The notes under the pieces were generated by a model. The model did not search any database. It saw nothing but the letters and a program-made list of their open reading frames with translations, and was not told where the DNA came from. Of a DNA stretch of 64,000 nt, positions 29,081 through 37,806 are shown piece by piece; position 1 is the first letter of the stretch, and every line of letters begins with the position of its first letter. Both the position numbers and the translations under genes were made by a program. The stretch is taken from positions 62,001 through 126,000 of the forward strand of contig CBFICB010000006.1 of the NCBI GenBank assembly GCA_965661005.1, in the 5' to 3' direction. The DNA comes from UBA5109 sp965661005 (GTDB taxonomy: Bacteria > Pseudomonadota > Gammaproteobacteria > Pseudomonadales > Pseudohongiellaceae).

Positions 29081-30349
29081 ATGGACATTCTTAGCGAATA
29101 CACCACCATTCTACTCGGTTTAGCCATCCTGTTCGGCTTTTTTATGGCATGGGGAGTCGGTGCAAATGATGTAGCAAATGCAATGGGAACTTCAGTAGGT
29201 TCTGGCGCTTTAACGATTAAACAAGCCATTATAGTTGCTGCCATTTTCGAATTTACTGGTGCTTTTTTAGCCGGGGGTTCTGTTACCTCTACAATACGCA
29301 GCGGTATCGTCGATCCAGCCTTGCTCGAAGGAACACCTGAATTGCTGGTTTACGGCATGCTCGCAGCTTTATTATCCGCTGGTGTTTGGCTTTTGGCAGC
29401 CTCAATGAAAGGTTGGCCGGTTTCAACCACTCATTCTATTGTGGGTGCAATAGTTGGATTTGCGACGGTCGGAATAGGCGTAAACTCTGTCAGTTGGTTT
29501 CAGGTCGCTACTATCGTTATGAGCTGGATAAGCTCTCCAGTAATGGCCGCTGCATTATCTTTCGTTATATACCGCTCGGTTCATATATTGATTTTAGATA
29601 CCACCAATCCGGTACTCAATGCCAAACGCTATATTCCTATTTATATGTTTCTCGTTGGCTTCATGATTTCTATGGTGACCTTTTTAAAAGGCTTATCTCA
29701 TATTGGCCTTGAGATAACTTTTTTTGGCGCTGTCGCAGCTTCGGCACTTACGGGCCTAGTAGTTATGGCTATAGGTGTTTATATGCAGCGTAAAGTAGAG
29801 CCACATATTGATGAAGATCATCACCTACACTTAAGTCGTGTAGAAAAGATTTTTGCGACTTTAATGATATTTACGGCTTGCAGTATGGCCTTTGCCCACG
29901 GTTCGAATGATGTTGCCAATGCAATCGGCCCGCTAGCTGCTGTTAATGCCATTGTCCGCTCTGGCCAGGTTTCCCAGGAGTCGGCTATGCCAATCTGGAT
30001 TTTATTTCTTGGTGGCGCAGGTATCGTTGCCGGTTTAATGATGTATGGTCATAAAGTGATGGCCACTATTGGTAAAAAAATCACTCACCTCACTCCTACA
30101 CTTGGTTTTTCTGCGGAGCTCTCTGCAGCTAGTACTGTAGTTATAGCTTCTGCCACAGGCATCCCGGTTTCAACCACCCATACCTTAGTAGGCGCCGTTC
30201 TTGGAGTTGGCTTAGCCCGGGCTGGTAGAGAAGCGCTTGATCTTGGCATTATCAAACGAATCTTTATTTCCTGGATAGTGACAATACCTGTAGGAGCAAT
30301 CCTAGCTATAATTTTCTTTTATATTTTAAAATATATTTTCGGTGGCTAA
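29081..30349 (+). CDS. pit: PiT family inorganic phosphate transporter
   Basis: The 422-residue inner-membrane protein carries the internal duplication of the family. GANDVANAMGTSVGSGALT lies near the N terminus and GSNDVANAIGPLAA in the second half, each followed by a PVSTTH motif. About ten hydrophobic helices surround a charged loop (residues about 235-260, EPHIDEDHHLHL). It imports metal-phosphate with protons at low affinity, complementing the Pst system encoded 4 kb away. The DUF47 partner often found before pit is not present; the gene stands alone, ending 23 bases short of the convergent NTF2-like gene. Confidence 0.94.
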   Translation: MDILSEYTTILLGLAILFGFFMAWGVGANDVANAMGTSVGSGALTIKQAIIVAAIFEFTGAFLAGGSVTSTIRSGIVDPALLEGTPELLVYGMLAALLSAGVWLLAASMKGWPVSTTHSIVGAIVGFATVGIGVNSVSWFQVATIVMSWISSPVMAAALSFVIYRSVHILILDTTNPVLNAKRYIPIYMFLVGFMISMVTFLKGLSHIGLEITFFGAVAASALTGLVVMAIGVYMQRKVEPHIDEDHHLHLSRVEKIFATLMIFTACSMAFAHGSNDVANAIGPLAAVNAIVRSGQVSQESAMPIWILFLGGAGIVAGLMMYGHKVMATIGKKITHLTPTLGFSAELSAASTVVIASATGIPVSTTHTLVGAVLGVGLARAGREALDLGIIKRIFISWIVTIPVGAILAIIFFYILKYIFGG

Positions 30350-30372
30350 TTTTTAGTTCAGTTTTCTTAAAT

Positions 30373-30753
30373 TTACCCTTTCACCTTGGTTGTTTGATGG
30401 AAAACCATTTGCCAAACACCAGCTGTATTCAGCTTCCAGAGCGAACTATGTAAAGCTCCTTTAGATTCCGAGATGATGGGCGCAACCATTTTTGCCCAGT
30501 AAGTAGCTAAAGCCAAGTCATCACTTACAGTATCTACCCTAAAGTTTTTGAATTCCCAACGAGAAGCAGATGATTTTTGTCTTAGCCAGGCACATATTTC
30601 ATCTCTGCTCTGTATTGATCCATCTACTGCTATCTCCCATAATTGCCCAGCGAGTAAGGACTCCGTTTTTTCAGAGAAAGCATCATGAAGTATGCTTTTT
30701 TCCTGTTCAAAAAGCAGAGCATGCAAATTATCCATAGCTGATGCCCCTGTCAT
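30373..30753 (-). CDS. NTF2-like (DUF4440-type) small protein
   Basis: The 126-residue cytoplasmic protein has the cone-shaped NTF2 pattern: a helix-rich first third (EQEKSILHDAFSEKTESLLA), then strands WEFKNFRVDT, LALATYWAKMV and the closing VWQMVFHQTTKV, which resembles DUF4440. No catalytic residue can be assigned. The ATG at 30753 overlaps the ubiH stop by one base (TAATG), which places it last in the UPF0149-pepP-ubiH run; the inner ATG at 30735 is also possible. A link to ubiquinone synthesis is suggested only by position. Confidence 0.7.
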   Translation of the reverse strand: MTGASAMDNLHALLFEQEKSILHDAFSEKTESLLAGQLWEIAVDGSIQSRDEICAWLRQKSSASRWEFKNFRVDTVSDDLALATYWAKMVAPIISESKGALHSSLWKLNTAGVWQMVFHQTTKVKG

Positions 30754-32018
30754 TAGAGCTTTACCCTTCTGTCACTGACCCCCATAGCCTGATTACTCAA
30801 GGCCTGTTTTAGCTGAGGTACAGCATCAATACCAAGCAAGCCAAATTTTCTATACCAAACTAAGGCCCATTGATTGCTTGAAAAGAACTGAGTCAAATAA
30901 TGACTGAAATTGATAGTCTTTATTTGGTCACCTTGTGTGGAAGTTAAGTATTTTTGTAATTGCTTAAAGTCACCAGGGTTTTGTCCGCGTTTCAAAGAGT
31001 CAGAAATATTTTCTGCCAGGCGCATCATATCCCTGTAGGCAAGATTAAAGCCCTGACCTGCTACTGGATGTAATGCATGTGCAACATTTCCAAGCAAAAC
31101 AAGATTATGCCGAATCTGTTCTTCTGCTTCTTGAAGACTAAGAGGAAAGGCAGCCCGCTCTCCAACTTTTAAAAATGTACCCAATCGATGGCCAAACTCT
31201 GCTTGTAACTTGCCGAGAAAATCTTCATCACTTAATTCGAATATTTCCTTGTAAGAATTTGCTTGTTGAGTCCAGACCAAAGCAGCTCGATTTTCATTTC
31301 CATACCTCCCAAGGGGTAATAAAGCCAAAGGACCATTGTGGGTAAAACGTTCATAAGCAACATTATTGTGACTTTCACTAAAACCAACATTAGCAATAAT
31401 TGCGACTTGCTTATATCCTGTTTGTTTTCGATAAATACCTAACTTTTCACTTAAGCCAGAACGTCCTCCTTCAGCAATCACGACTAGTGAAGCTTGCAAA
31501 GTGAAGTGCTTTTCATCATTCTCACATTCAACTAAGGCTCTTTGTTGTTGATGAGAAATTTCATTGACCTGAACGGGGCTGAGAACTTCAACCTGCTCTG
31601 GAGACTCTAGTACTGAACGATTGAGTTCAAGTCCAATTGCTTGATTCTCAACAACATAACCCAGAGCCTCGACGCCGGTTTCTTCTGCCGTAATTTTGAC
31701 GCTGCCAAAATGATTCTGATCTGAAACATGAATGGTTCCAATAGGTTCCGCAGCCGGTTTGAGTGATTCCCAGATACCCAGTTTTCTTAAATAAGCCACG
31801 GTGCCATATGACAATACGGTTGAGCGTACATCAAATCCAGGCTGTAAGGCCTGATTACTCTGGATGGCCTTGGATTCAAGCAATAAAATTTTAGGGAAAT
31901 TCTCCCCCTTTTCTGGCAACATTTTTTGCAGAGTAAGAGCCAGACTTAGGCCTACCATGCCACCACCAATGATAATTACATCATATTGGCTATATCGTGT
32001 AGGTTGTTTGCCAGCCAT
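30753..32018 (-). CDS. ubiH: 2-octaprenyl-6-methoxyphenol hydroxylase-type FAD monooxygenase UbiH
   Basis: The 421-residue flavoprotein has the FAD-binding start VIIIGGGMVGLSLAL, and the second FAD motif appears as LLGNVAHALHPVAGQGFNL, where UbiH proteins typically have Asn in place of the Asp of related hydroxylases. It hydroxylates the ring of a ubiquinone precursor under aerobic conditions, probably in the Ubi complex at the inner membrane. The order UPF0149-pepP-ubiH is shared with E. coli and pseudomonads. The stop of pepP lies one base before its ATG. UbiI, often next in line, is missing; the NTF2-like gene takes that place. Confidence 0.92.
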   Translation of the reverse strand: MAGKQPTRYSQYDVIIIGGGMVGLSLALTLQKMLPEKGENFPKILLLESKAIQSNQALQPGFDVRSTVLSYGTVAYLRKLGIWESLKPAAEPIGTIHVSDQNHFGSVKITAEETGVEALGYVVENQAIGLELNRSVLESPEQVEVLSPVQVNEISHQQQRALVECENDEKHFTLQASLVVIAEGGRSGLSEKLGIYRKQTGYKQVAIIANVGFSESHNNVAYERFTHNGPLALLPLGRYGNENRAALVWTQQANSYKEIFELSDEDFLGKLQAEFGHRLGTFLKVGERAAFPLSLQEAEEQIRHNLVLLGNVAHALHPVAGQGFNLAYRDMMRLAENISDSLKRGQNPGDFKQLQKYLTSTQGDQIKTINFSHYLTQFFSSNQWALVWYRKFGLLGIDAVPQLKQALSNQAMGVSDRRVKL

Positions 32019-32019
32019 A

Positions 32020-33333
32020 TCAAGCCGCCATGAAGGACTCTATTTCATCCACAGTTTTAGCCAGACCTTGAGAGAGGATTTCACAGCCTTTTCTGGTGAC
32101 AGCCACATCATCTTCGATACGAATACCAATACCCCGCCACTTTTTATCGACCCTATCATTGTTGGAAGCTATATAAATGCCAGGCTCAACTGTCATAACC
32201 ATGCCCGGCTCCAATAATCGCCAGTTACCTTCTATCTTGTAATCGCCAACATCATGGACATCCATTCCTAACCAGTGTCCTGCTCTATGCATATAAAAGT
32301 CCCGATATGCGCCTTCTTCTATCAGGGTTTCAACTTCACCCTGTAGCAGACCAAGCTCTACCAGACCTGCGGTAATGACTTCGACTGTGCGTCTGTGAGG
32401 ATCATCCCAGTGTGCACCAGGTTTAATTGTTTTTATCGCCTCCAGTTGTGCTTCCAATACAACTTCATAAACCGCTTTTTGTTCCGGGCTGAACTTTCCA
32501 TTCACCGGGAAAGTGCGAGTAATGTCAGATGCGTAATATTCATATTCACAACCAGCATCGATTAAAACCAGGTCACCATCCTTAAGGCTCTGATTGTTTT
32601 CGATATAATGCAAGATACAGGCATTATGACCTCCTGCAACAATTGAATTATAAGCCGGTGCGCGACAACCGTTGCGCGTAAATTCATAGAGGTATTCAGC
32701 TTCTAACTCATATTCATTCATTCCCGGCTTACATACCTGCATTGCACGCTTATGAGCTGCTACAGCAATCTGCCCGGATTTTTTCATTAAATCTATTTCT
32801 GCTTTTGACTTAATCAAGCGCATTTCATGTAGCAAATGATCAAGCACTAAAAATTCACCCGGTGGATGAGCTCCGCTACGAACTTTGCTCCTAATCACCC
32901 TAACCCACTCCATCACTTGGTGGTCAAATGCTTCATCCTTTCCCATTGGCGAATACACTCGCTCACGTCCTTCAATTAGGCCAGGTAGAATGTCATCAAT
33001 ATCAGAAATTGGAAAACTATCATCAAGGCCCAAGCTTTCAATCGCCGCCTCAGGTCCAAGTAAAATACCATTCCATAATTCCTTCATCGGATCTTTTTCC
33101 TGACAAAAAAGCAGACACTCACCATTCTCTCTACCGGGGATAAGAACCAATACTGCGTCTGCTTCAGCAAAACCGGTTAAATAGTAAAAATCACTATTTT
33201 GACGATAGGCATAATCGGCATCACCATTACGCAAAGCCGTTCTAGCTGAAGCCAAAATTGCAATACTATCCGGCTCCATATGTGCCATCAGGTCTTTACG
33301 GCGCTTGATAAATTCGCTTTTATTAATACTCAT
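32020..33333 (-). CDS. pepP: Xaa-Pro aminopeptidase PepP
   Basis: The 437-residue enzyme removes an N-terminal residue ahead of proline. The M24 two-metal site is complete: Asp in LVLIDAGCEYEYYASDITRT (two aspartates), His in HRAGHWLGMDVHDVG, Glu in MVMTVEPGIYI and Glu in GIRIEDDVAVT. The N-terminal domain (about 1-170) is the PepP type. I use the ATG at 33333, because the in-frame TTG at 33342 has no better ribosome site. It is the middle gene of the UPF0149-pepP-ubiH operon. Confidence 0.95.
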   Translation of the reverse strand: MSINKSEFIKRRKDLMAHMEPDSIAILASARTALRNGDADYAYRQNSDFYYLTGFAEADAVLVLIPGRENGECLLFCQEKDPMKELWNGILLGPEAAIESLGLDDSFPISDIDDILPGLIEGRERVYSPMGKDEAFDHQVMEWVRVIRSKVRSGAHPPGEFLVLDHLLHEMRLIKSKAEIDLMKKSGQIAVAAHKRAMQVCKPGMNEYELEAEYLYEFTRNGCRAPAYNSIVAGGHNACILHYIENNQSLKDGDLVLIDAGCEYEYYASDITRTFPVNGKFSPEQKAVYEVVLEAQLEAIKTIKPGAHWDDPHRRTVEVITAGLVELGLLQGEVETLIEEGAYRDFYMHRAGHWLGMDVHDVGDYKIEGNWRLLEPGMVMTVEPGIYIASNNDRVDKKWRGIGIRIEDDVAVTRKGCEILSQGLAKTVDEIESFMAA

Positions 33334-33364
33334 TGTCTTCAAATCGATCTCTTGTTAAGCACAT

Positions 33365-33937
33365 TCAGTGCAGATTATTTTCATTCGGTTCGGTTGGCTT
33401 GATCGGACTCTCAGGCTGATCTGAACGATATTGTAAATAAACTGAATAGGTTGCCATTCGCACATATTCCAGGACCTCCATAAAGTCCTGTTCACTATTT
33501 TCGGGCTCATCTGGCTCGCTATCATCAACATTGGCAATAGCAGTAAAATCCTTTAATACCTCGCGTGTTTCTTCAAGCAAGGAACTGTCTCCTTTAGCAA
33601 AAGCACCTCCGAAACCTGATATATAGCCTTCGCACCAATTACCCAAAGCATGCAGTCGTATACGGAGTTCTTCATCATCATCCGGCAAAAGGATCTGAAA
33701 CGAAAAATCTTCTGCCTCAAGTTGTTCACGAATATTTAGCTGCAAACGTATTATCAGATCGCTCATTATTTTACTGGGTTTATTTTCAAGCCCCAATAAA
33801 TGCCAGGTTAATGTCGCATCACCTTGTTTGCTACCAGCACATAATTGACCACAAATGACGCCATGTAATTCAGAAACTGAATTAAAGATTTTATTATTGC
33901 TTAGCAGGGTAGCTACCTTGTCAAAATCCGGTGTCAC
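33365..33937 (-). CDS. ygfB: UPF0149 family protein (YgfB-like)
   Basis: The 190-residue acidic, helical protein matches UPF0149: SELHGVICGQLCAGSK near residue 20, then RLHALGNWCEGYISGFGGAF in the middle and VLEYVRMATYSVYLQ near the end. Its molecular role is not settled; a family member has been linked to antibiotic-resistance control in pseudomonads. It heads the operon with pepP and ubiH and is divergent from the TIGR02449-zapA unit, as in many gammaproteobacteria. Confidence 0.92.
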   Translation of the reverse strand: MTPDFDKVATLLSNNKIFNSVSELHGVICGQLCAGSKQGDATLTWHLLGLENKPSKIMSDLIIRLQLNIREQLEAEDFSFQILLPDDDEELRIRLHALGNWCEGYISGFGGAFAKGDSSLLEETREVLKDFTAIANVDDSEPDEPENSEQDFMEVLEYVRMATYSVYLQYRSDQPESPIKPTEPNENNLH

Positions 33938-34061
33938 GCTTTAAACATCTCATTTGCTATAAAAAGATCAATAATACCCTCTCATAAAAAAATATTCGCG
34001 CTTAAGATGAAGTATTATTAACAACAGTCTGATTAGGCTGTATTTTTTTGAAAATTGTCTG

Positions 34062-34090
34062 TTGACCCTATCAACCTCGCGATTTATAGT
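34062..34090 (+). promoter_or_regulatory. Promoter for the TIGR02449-zapA unit
   Basis: TTGACC (34062-34067) and TATAGT (34085-34090) are separated by exactly 17 bases, each a 5-of-6 match to the sigma-70 consensus. Transcription would begin near 34097, which argues that the coding region starts at 34122 and not upstream. Confidence 0.75.
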
Positions 34091-34121
34091 TAGCCGTAAG
34101 TATATTAAGAGAATTAATACG

Positions 34122-34331
34122 ATGAGTGATACTAATTTCAGCGGGTTAGAAGATAAAGTTGATGAACTCATTCAACTTTGTGCAGATATGAAATCTGAAA
34201 ATCAAAATTTACGTGATCAAGTTAGTGGCTGGGAAGATGAGCGTAAAACCCTAAGAGATAAAAATCAGTTAGCAAGAGTCCGCCTGGAAAAAGTATTAAG
34301 GCGTCTTAAGTCTCTGGAACAGGACGATTAA
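34122..34331 (+). CDS. TIGR02449 family coiled-coil protein
   Basis: The 69-residue product is almost entirely one coiled coil: LEDKVDELIQLCADMKSEN, then a conserved basic stretch and LARVRLEKVLRRLKSLEQ. The family sits directly before zapA in many gammaproteobacteria and is presumed to take part in cell division, perhaps as a ZapB-like or ZapA partner; that role is an inference. AAGAGA lies eight bases before the ATG. The zapA ATG follows two bases after the stop. Confidence 0.9.
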   Translation: MSDTNFSGLEDKVDELIQLCADMKSENQNLRDQVSGWEDERKTLRDKNQLARVRLEKVLRRLKSLEQDD

Positions 34332-34333
34332 GC

Positions 34334-34645
34334 ATGTCTGAAAAAAACAGTATCAATATAAAAATCATGGGTAGAGATTACCAGATTGCCTGTGGCCCTG
34401 ATGAAGAAGATGCTTTAAGGCAGTCTGCCACTTATTTAAACAAGCAAATGGAAAAAATTAAAAAGCACGGAACCACCTTGAGTTTTGAGAAAGTAGTCGT
34501 CATGACAGCTCTCAATATCTCACACGAACTTTTGCAGAATACTCAACAGGCTGATGACTCTGAAAATGGGGCTCAACAATTTTTAAATCATTTAGAAAAG
34601 AAAATCGAATCAGCCCTTCAATCTTCTCGCCAATTCGAAATATAA
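34334..34645 (+). CDS. zapA: Cell division protein ZapA
   Basis: The 103-residue protein has the ZapA globular start (SINIKIMGRDYQIACGPDEE), a middle KVVVMTALNISHELL and a C-terminal coiled coil that forms its tetramer. ZapA cross-links FtsZ filaments at the division site. It directly precedes 6S RNA and fthC, the arrangement known from E. coli. Confidence 0.95.
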   Translation: MSEKNSINIKIMGRDYQIACGPDEEDALRQSATYLNKQMEKIKKHGTTLSFEKVVVMTALNISHELLQNTQQADDSENGAQQFLNHLEKKIESALQSSRQFEI

Positions 34646-34689
34646 GTAAAATTCACTTTCACCATCAAGTTTTATGTCTATAATAGGGC

Positions 34690-34872
34690 TAAGCTCTCTA
34701 GGATATTAGCTAATCAATATTGTCCCTGAGCCGATAACCATACCCCGGAGACTTGCCTAATGGCATTGTTGTGCATGTCCGCTAGACGGAAAGCCTGATA
34801 TGTCGGACGAGTCACCACCTGAACTCTTGGGTTCAGGACTCCATTGGTAGCGGTATTCCGGAGAGTCTCATT
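34690..34872 (+). ncRNA. ssrS: 6S RNA (SsrS)
   Basis: The region between zapA and fthC has the 6S signature: GTCCCTGAGCCGATA near the 5' side, TGAACTCTTGGGTTCAGGA on the 3' side of the central bubble, and terminal arms CTCTC...GGATA...GC (from 34694) and GC...TATTCC...GAGAG (to about 34865) that pair. A perfect TATAAT at 34679-34684 puts the start near 34690. 6S RNA imitates an open promoter and holds sigma-70 RNA polymerase in stationary phase. The ends are estimates to within a few bases. The downstream fthC gene is probably on the same transcript, as in E. coli. Confidence 0.92.
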
Positions 34873-34886
34873 ATTATAGCTTTGCC

Positions 34887-35543
34887 ATGAATTTACCTGA
34901 TTCAAAACTAACCAATCCAAAAAAGCCTTTCACTGATAGTGAGCGCTCACATTTAAGAAAAAAAATACGTCAGCTTCGACGTGATTTTAGCTCTGAGCAA
35001 CAAGAGCAAGCGGCTTTAAGGCTTTTGACTCACATTCTTCAGGAAGAAAGTTTTAAAGCCGCTTCTAAAATCGCTTTTTACCAGGCTTTTGATGGTGAAA
35101 TTGATCCAGAACCAGCTATTCAGGCGGCTTTGAATCTCGATAAACGCTGTTTTTTACCGGTAATTAGCACAAACAATGACTCCTTAGTCTTTGTGGAATA
35201 TACAATAGGTGCTTCTTTAGAGAAAAACCATTTTGGCATAATGGAACCCATCCAATACCCGAACAATGCTCTGGCTCCCGAACATATGGACCTCATTTTT
35301 ATGCCACTAGTTGCATTTGACATCAGAGGCAATCGTCTAGGCATGGGAAAAGGCTACTATGATAAAAATTTAGCTTTTATGCTTGAAAATAACAGCGATA
35401 TGTCGCTAAATTCTGTAAAAAAGCCAAAACTAATTGGTTTGGCCCATGAATGTCAGAGGGTAGAGGGACTGGAACGTGCCGAATGGGACGTTCCCCTGCA
35501 TAAAATCATTACTGATCAGACTGCTTATACAGCTAGTTCCTGA
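34887..35543 (+). CDS. fthC: 5-formyltetrahydrofolate cyclo-ligase
   Basis: The 218-residue enzyme converts 5-formyltetrahydrofolate to 5,10-methenyltetrahydrofolate with ATP. It has a basic N terminus RKKIRQLRRDF, then KIAFYQAFDGEIDPEPAI and the ATP/substrate motif FDIRGNRLGMGKGYYDK, all typical of the YgfA/Fau type. The gene lies directly behind 6S RNA, the usual order. In E. coli the homologue has a part in persister formation; nothing here bears on that. Confidence 0.94.
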   Translation: MNLPDSKLTNPKKPFTDSERSHLRKKIRQLRRDFSSEQQEQAALRLLTHILQEESFKAASKIAFYQAFDGEIDPEPAIQAALNLDKRCFLPVISTNNDSLVFVEYTIGASLEKNHFGIMEPIQYPNNALAPEHMDLIFMPLVAFDIRGNRLGMGKGYYDKNLAFMLENNSDMSLNSVKKPKLIGLAHECQRVEGLERAEWDVPLHKIITDQTAYTASS

Positions 35544-35574
35544 TCAACCTGTTTTGGCTAAATCTTTGATCTAC

Positions 35575-35667
35575 CTATAGTAGTGCGCTTTGAGCAACAC
35601 CACTGATAAGAATTCCAAAGCCAAATATGAACATAAGTACGACTAGCATGTCAGGCTTCTTGCTCAT
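35575..35667 (-). CDS. 30-residue single-pass membrane protein
   Basis: A short leftward frame reads MSKKPDML followed by a strongly hydrophobic span, VVLMFIFGFGILISGV, and ends AQSALL before TAG. The positive start and one helix predict an inner-membrane microprotein with its N terminus inside. GGAG sits six bases before the ATG (35667). It lies alone between fthC and rpiA, convergent with fthC and divergent from rpiA. I have an impression of similar short proteins in other marine gammaproteobacteria but cannot confirm a family. The ribosome site, the codon-perfect charge and hydrophobicity pattern, and the otherwise empty AT-rich gap support a real gene. Confidence 0.65.
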   Translation of the reverse strand: MSKKPDMLVVLMFIFGFGILISGVAQSALL

Positions 35668-35868
35668 TATTTTCTCCAAATAACTGTTGGTTACACCTTA
35701 TACTTAATTTTTATTTTTAAGTATATATTGCAACATTTTGAACTATATATATTTTTTTATTATTTAACAACAATTAAATATCATTAATTTATTCTTCTGA
35801 AAACTCGCCAGATCCTATCAAGTCCGCTAGACTCAATATTCCAGCAAGCATTAAATTTGAGCAGAGCA

Positions 35869-36543
35869 ATGACCCAAGATGAATTGAAAAAAGCCGTAGC
35901 CCAGGCTGCATTTGAACGCATACAGACACACCTGCATGAAGACAGCGTTATCGGCATAGGCACAGGCTCGACTGCCAACTTATTCATAGAATGTCTGGCT
36001 GAAGCCAAGCATCTTGTGACGAGCACTGTTGCTAGTTCAGAAGAAACTGCTCGACGTCTTAAGCAGCATGGCATTCCTGTTTACGATTTGAACAGCGTGG
36101 ATGAAGTCACTGTCTATATTGACGGTGCTGATGAGGCGAATGAGTACCTTCAACTTATTAAAGGTGGAGGGGCAGCACTGACGCGGGAAAAAATTATTAC
36201 TGCTGTTGCCAAAGAGTTTATTTGCATTGCTGACGAGAGTAAATTTGTAAAAGTTCTTGGTAACTTTCCTTTACCCGTTGAAGTAATTCCAATGGCGCGC
36301 AGCCATGTTGGACGGCAAATCGTGAAACTTGGCGGAGATCCGGTCTATCGCGAAGGGGTCACGACGGATAATGGCAACATTATTATCGACATCTACAACA
36401 TGTCGATAACAGACCCCCGTAAACTTGAAAACGAACTGAACCAAATCGTTGGTGTGGTAACCAATGGCTTGTTTGCGCAAAAGCCTGCTGACATTTTACT
36501 CTTGGGCAAAGAAAGTGGTGTTGTTGAGCTTAGCGCTTCTTAA
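35869..36543 (+). CDS. rpiA: Ribose-5-phosphate isomerase A
   Basis: The 224-residue enzyme interconverts ribose 5-phosphate and ribulose 5-phosphate in the pentose phosphate pathway. The family's fingerprints are all present: GIGTGSTANLFIECLA, ASSEETARRLKQHGI, YIDGADEAN, which holds catalytic Asp residues, and KGGGAALTREKI with the catalytic Glu and Lys. I place the start at the ATG of MTQDELKK; the in-frame TTG 12 bases upstream is less likely. It feeds the same sugar-phosphate pool as transketolase encoded 6 kb downstream. Confidence 0.95.
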   Translation: MTQDELKKAVAQAAFERIQTHLHEDSVIGIGTGSTANLFIECLAEAKHLVTSTVASSEETARRLKQHGIPVYDLNSVDEVTVYIDGADEANEYLQLIKGGGAALTREKIITAVAKEFICIADESKFVKVLGNFPLPVEVIPMARSHVGRQIVKLGGDPVYREGVTTDNGNIIIDIYNMSITDPRKLENELNQIVGVVTNGLFAQKPADILLLGKESGVVELSAS

Positions 36544-36570
36544 GCAAGTGATGAGTATTGCTTATATCGT

Positions 36571-37563
36571 TTACTCGAAATTCTCAGAATCAATTTCAGC
36601 CATCGTGGCTTCATTGTAGCGTTCACCCATAATTGTATTCTGGTTAATATGCTCATCCAGCTCTTTGATCAGCGCTTCATCCAGACTCAGGTCTCCAGCC
36701 GCAAAATTTTCTTCCATGTGAGGAATTGATGTTGTACCAGGAATTGGAATCACATGCTCTCCGCGGGAAAGCAGCCATGCAAGTGCTAGCTGAGCTCGAC
36801 TGCACCCAGCCTTTTCAGCAAGCACTGAATAATGATCCAGCAAAGATAAATTATGCTCAAGAGCTGCACTTTGAAAACGCGGCATATTGGGACGAATATC
36901 GCCTTCAGGAAATTTTCCGGGTAAAGGTGGCTCATCAGTTAACAAACCACGGCTGACTGGCGAAAAAGGTACAAAAGCCACACCCAATTCTTTGCAAGCC
37001 TGCAAAGAAGCTATTTCCGGATTTCTGGTGAATAGTGAATATTCATTTTGTAAAGCGCCTACGGGATGAACCGCATGGGCTTTTCGTAAAGTCTGCGCAG
37101 AAACCTCTGATAAGCCTATCTGCCCTATTTTGCCTTCTTTAACCAATTCAGACAGCGCCCCGACGCTATCTTCAATCGGCACCTGCCTATCCAGGCGATG
37201 TAAATAATATAAATCAATGAGGTCTGTTTTTAATCGTCGCAAACTATCTTCACAGGTGCTTTTGATCACTTCAGGTCGGCCATTAATTTCTCGCTTACCT
37301 TTGCTGTCTTTGAATAAGCCACATTTACTGGCCAAAAAATATTCATTTCTTCTGGCACTGAGAGTTTCTCCGAGTAATTCTTCATTGGCACCAAAACCAT
37401 ATAGTGCGGCTGTATCAAGAAAGGTATGACCTATATCCAATGCTCTATACAGCAGCTTTTGGGCTTGTTCTTTTTCAAGCGCAGGGCCATAAGCATGTGA
37501 AATAGACATACAACCAAAACCGATGGCTGTAACCTCAGAAGTTCCAATAAAGCGTGTATGCAC
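36571..37563 (-). CDS. Aldo/keto reductase
   Basis: The 330-residue NADPH-dependent oxidoreductase has the AKR tetrad: Asp in FLDTAALYG with the catalytic Tyr four residues later, Lys in FLASKCG and His in LYYLHRLD. The C-terminal cofactor stretch is VIPIPGTTSIPHMEENF. By its pattern it belongs to the group of YajO/IolS-like reductases acting on various aldehydes. The substrate is not deducible. It is a single gene, convergent with rpiA, and no special control signal is visible. Confidence 0.92.
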   Translation of the reverse strand: MHTRFIGTSEVTAIGFGCMSISHAYGPALEKEQAQKLLYRALDIGHTFLDTAALYGFGANEELLGETLSARRNEYFLASKCGLFKDSKGKREINGRPEVIKSTCEDSLRRLKTDLIDLYYLHRLDRQVPIEDSVGALSELVKEGKIGQIGLSEVSAQTLRKAHAVHPVGALQNEYSLFTRNPEIASLQACKELGVAFVPFSPVSRGLLTDEPPLPGKFPEGDIRPNMPRFQSAALEHNLSLLDHYSVLAEKAGCSRAQLALAWLLSRGEHVIPIPGTTSIPHMEENFAAGDLSLDEALIKELDEHINQNTIMGERYNEATMAEIDSENFE

Positions 37564-37626
37564 AGGGTTATCCTTAGTCGTTAAATTAGTCGTTAATATT
37601 GTGATGAATAAGCGATTATTTTACAT

Positions 37627-37664
37627 AAAAAAGCCCAAGATTCTCTCGAATATTTGGGCTTTTT
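37627..37664 (-). terminator. Intrinsic terminator after the SnoaL-like gene
   Basis: GCCCAA (37633-37638) pairs with TTGGGC (37654-37659), extended inward by ATTC/GAAT and outward by A and T runs. It could stop transcription both ways; the nearest gene reading into it is the leftward one at 37807. Confidence 0.85.
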
Positions 37665-37806
37665 AAAGCAGGTGCTAAAGCAGTATTACGCTTTGCTCTA
37701 ATTTTATGGGACTTACTCCCTTAACAATTTACACCTTTAACTGCCTGTCACTCACAGCATGATGCCATGGCACTCACTCACAAAAAAACACAACTATTTT
37801 AAATTG

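Noticed and set aside
34714..34920. A leftward 68-codon open frame over the zapA-fthC gap
   Set aside because: The region is explained by 6S RNA structure and promoter; the frame has no ribosome site.
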